Assembly (NCBI RefSeq): GCF_001637225.1
Contig: NZ_LVJI01000015.1
Location: forward strand, 124,001 to 188,000
From: Paenibacillus antarcticus
Lineage (GTDB): Bacteria; Bacillota; Bacilli; Paenibacillales; Paenibacillaceae
Length of the DNA: 64,000 nt
Reading direction: 5' to 3'
In this document: positions 62,960 to 64,000 of the stretch, piece by piece
How the letters are laid out: each line of letters starts with the position of its first letter
How positions within the stretch are numbered: position 1 is the first letter of the stretch
Program-made: the position numbers and the translations under genes
Notes under the pieces: generated by a model
Told to the model about the DNA's origin: nothing
Databases searched by the model: none
The model's input: the letters and a program-made list of their open reading frames with translations, nothing else

Positions 62960-64000
62960 TTATGGCTGTTCTATAGCCATAGAACGACTACTTCTGTGAG
63001 AATGATGGTAATCATTCAGCAACTGTTCAATCTCTGTATTCGTATGCATCTTTAGACATTCTTTAGCTATAAGCTTATCTTCTTCAGCAGATGTATTTAG
63101 AAGGCGATGTTTGATTCTAAGCAATGATTGTGGCGACATACTGAGTTCATGGACTCCGAGTTCGATCCATAAAGGAATAGACCTCTCGTCACCAGCCATT
63201 TCACCACACACACTTACTGGGATTCCTGCATGTCTTGCAGCTTCGACAGTTGACCGAAGCATACGCAAGATCGCTGGATGATAGGGATGGTACATATGAG
63301 CAATTTGTTCATTCATCCGATCAACCGCCAACACATATTGCACAAGATCATTGGTACCAATACTAAAGAAGTCACTTTCTTCTGCTAGCAAATCAGCGAT
63401 CGCTACCGCTGCGGGTACCTCAATCATAATACCAACCTGAATATCACGGTTATAAGGAATTCCTCTTTCGTCTAATTCAGTCATCGCTTCACGAAGAAGT
63501 TCATTTGCTCCTCGCACTTCTTCAACCGATGAAATCATAGGATACATAATCTTCACATGACCATAATGACTTGCTCGCAAAATCGCACTCAGCTGAGTTT
63601 TGAATAGTTCCTTACGGTCTAGACTAATTCGAATGGCGCGATACCCAAGGAATGGGTTATCTTCTTCAGGAAGAGAGAAATAATCTAAATGCTTGTCCCC
63701 TCCGATATCCAATGTACGAATGACAACCGAACCGTCCCCCATCTTCTCTGCAACATGGCGATATACCTCGAACTGCTCATTTTCACTTGGGAACGTGACA
63801 CGATCCATATATAAGAACTCAGTCCGAAATAGTCCTACCCCTACAGCTCCATATTTCAAAGCCATGTCCATTTCTTTGACAGAGCTGATGTTGGAAGAAA
63901 GATTAATTTGGATACCATCTTTAGTCACAGCTTCCACGGAGGCTAGAAGTTGCAGTTGCTCTTTTTTGTGCTGTTGTTTGGTGCGTATCTCACAGTAATG
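62960..64000 (-). CDS. ptsI: Phosphoenolpyruvate-protein phosphotransferase (enzyme I), C-terminal part
   Basis: The frame stays open to the window edge, giving 346 C-terminal residues of a protein normally near 570. The PEP-binding barrel has GVGLFRTEFLYMDR, IRTLDIGGDKHLDYF, PMISSVEEV, SIGTNDLVQYVLAVDR and the active Cys in PVSVCGEMAGD. The phospho-histidine domain is outside the window. It phosphorylates HPr in the sugar phosphotransferase system. The last residues (SHRSSRSMAIEQP) extend slightly past the usual end. Confidence 0.95.
   Translation of the reverse strand, partial: HYCEIRTKQQHKKEQLQLLASVEAVTKDGIQINLSSNISSVKEMDMALKYGAVGVGLFRTEFLYMDRVTFPSENEQFEVYRHVAEKMGDGSVVIRTLDIGGDKHLDYFSLPEEDNPFLGYRAIRISLDRKELFKTQLSAILRASHYGHVKIMYPMISSVEEVRGANELLREAMTELDERGIPYNRDIQVGIMIEVPAAVAIADLLAEESDFFSIGTNDLVQYVLAVDRMNEQIAHMYHPYHPAILRMLRSTVEAARHAGIPVSVCGEMAGDERSIPLWIELGVHELSMSPQSLLRIKHRLLNTSAEEDKLIAKECLKMHTNTEIEQLLNDYHHSHRSSRSMAIEQP

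Noticed and set aside
1..64000. tRNA, rRNA, CRISPR, insertion sequence or prophage genes
   Set aside because: None was seen on either strand; short inverted repeats are explained by terminators or the elements described.

Overview
The window looks like a chromosomal segment of a spore-forming member of the Bacillales, most likely Paenibacillus or a close relative. The base composition is AT-rich and Shine-Dalgarno sequences are strong (GGAGG-type). Sporulation and Firmicutes marker genes are present: spoVM, spoVIF, remA, the ylbF/ylbG pair, a YtxJ bacilliredoxin and CcpA. The core gene order from rqcH down to recG follows the ylo region of Bacillus subtilis with several losses and insertions. 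I saw no rRNA, tRNA, CRISPR array, insertion sequence or prophage. Most genes are on the minus strand.

Layout. 1-842: 5' part of a flavin-dependent monooxygenase running off the left edge. 1081-3289: a three-gene plus-strand operon under a CGAAC-N4-GTTCG (LexA-type) operator. It encodes a Y-family DNA polymerase flanked by two small proteins that look like paralogues of each other, one carrying a YolD-like N-terminus. 3308-5463: a decaying minus-strand block with a VanR/VanS-like two-component system in which both genes carry a one-base frameshift, plus two membrane-protein-like reading frames with in-frame stops. 5464-6512: a PmtA-like methyltransferase and spoVIF. 6576-11317: recG, a DegV/FakB protein and fakA. 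11672-34883: rpmB, spoVM (26 codons), then rpe-rsgA-prkC-prpC-rlmN, rsmB-fmt-def-priA-coaBC, rpoZ-gmk-remA-yicC, a yitJ-type bifunctional methionine enzyme, dapF, a Ca2+-type P-ATPase, and divergent rqcH. 35046-43286: PHP phosphoesterase, LysR regulator, an unknown 145-residue gene, ylbG, ylbF, a two-gene XPB-type helicase module and an M20 amidohydrolase. 43469-49591: yugN, an ftsW/spoVE-type gene, asp23, cax, ylaN, an HPr-like protein without the phosphorylatable histidine, an M29 aminopeptidase and a lipoprotein. 49728-64000: a GAF-GGDEF protein, rpsD with a long structured leader, a class A penicillin-binding protein, acsA/acuA with a cre-like site and ccpA nearby, mtnN, ytxJ, a zinc-knuckle protein, a PfpI-family protein and the 3' part of ptsI.

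How the genes work together. The minus-strand core runs are housekeeping operons for translation (rpmB, rlmN, rsmB, fmt, def, rsgA, rqcH, rpsD), replication restart and repair (priA, recG), nucleotide and CoA supply (gmk, coaBC) and PASTA-kinase signalling (prkC/prpC). acsA, acuA and ccpA form a carbon-control group: AcuA is the acetyltransferase that inactivates AcsA, and a cre-like site lies between the two genes. fakA lies next to a DegV protein that probably acts as its FakB partner.

The signals that best deserve follow-up are the SOS-type polymerase operon with its two related helper proteins; a promoter-plus-hairpin element found three times on the minus strand (before coaBC, mtnN and an unknown gene), each copy directly after an upstream terminator; the XPB-like helicase whose co-transcribed partner carries the same accessory domain; the HPr-like protein lacking His15; and the block of four lesions around the two-component system. 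All identifications were made by reading the sequence without database searches.
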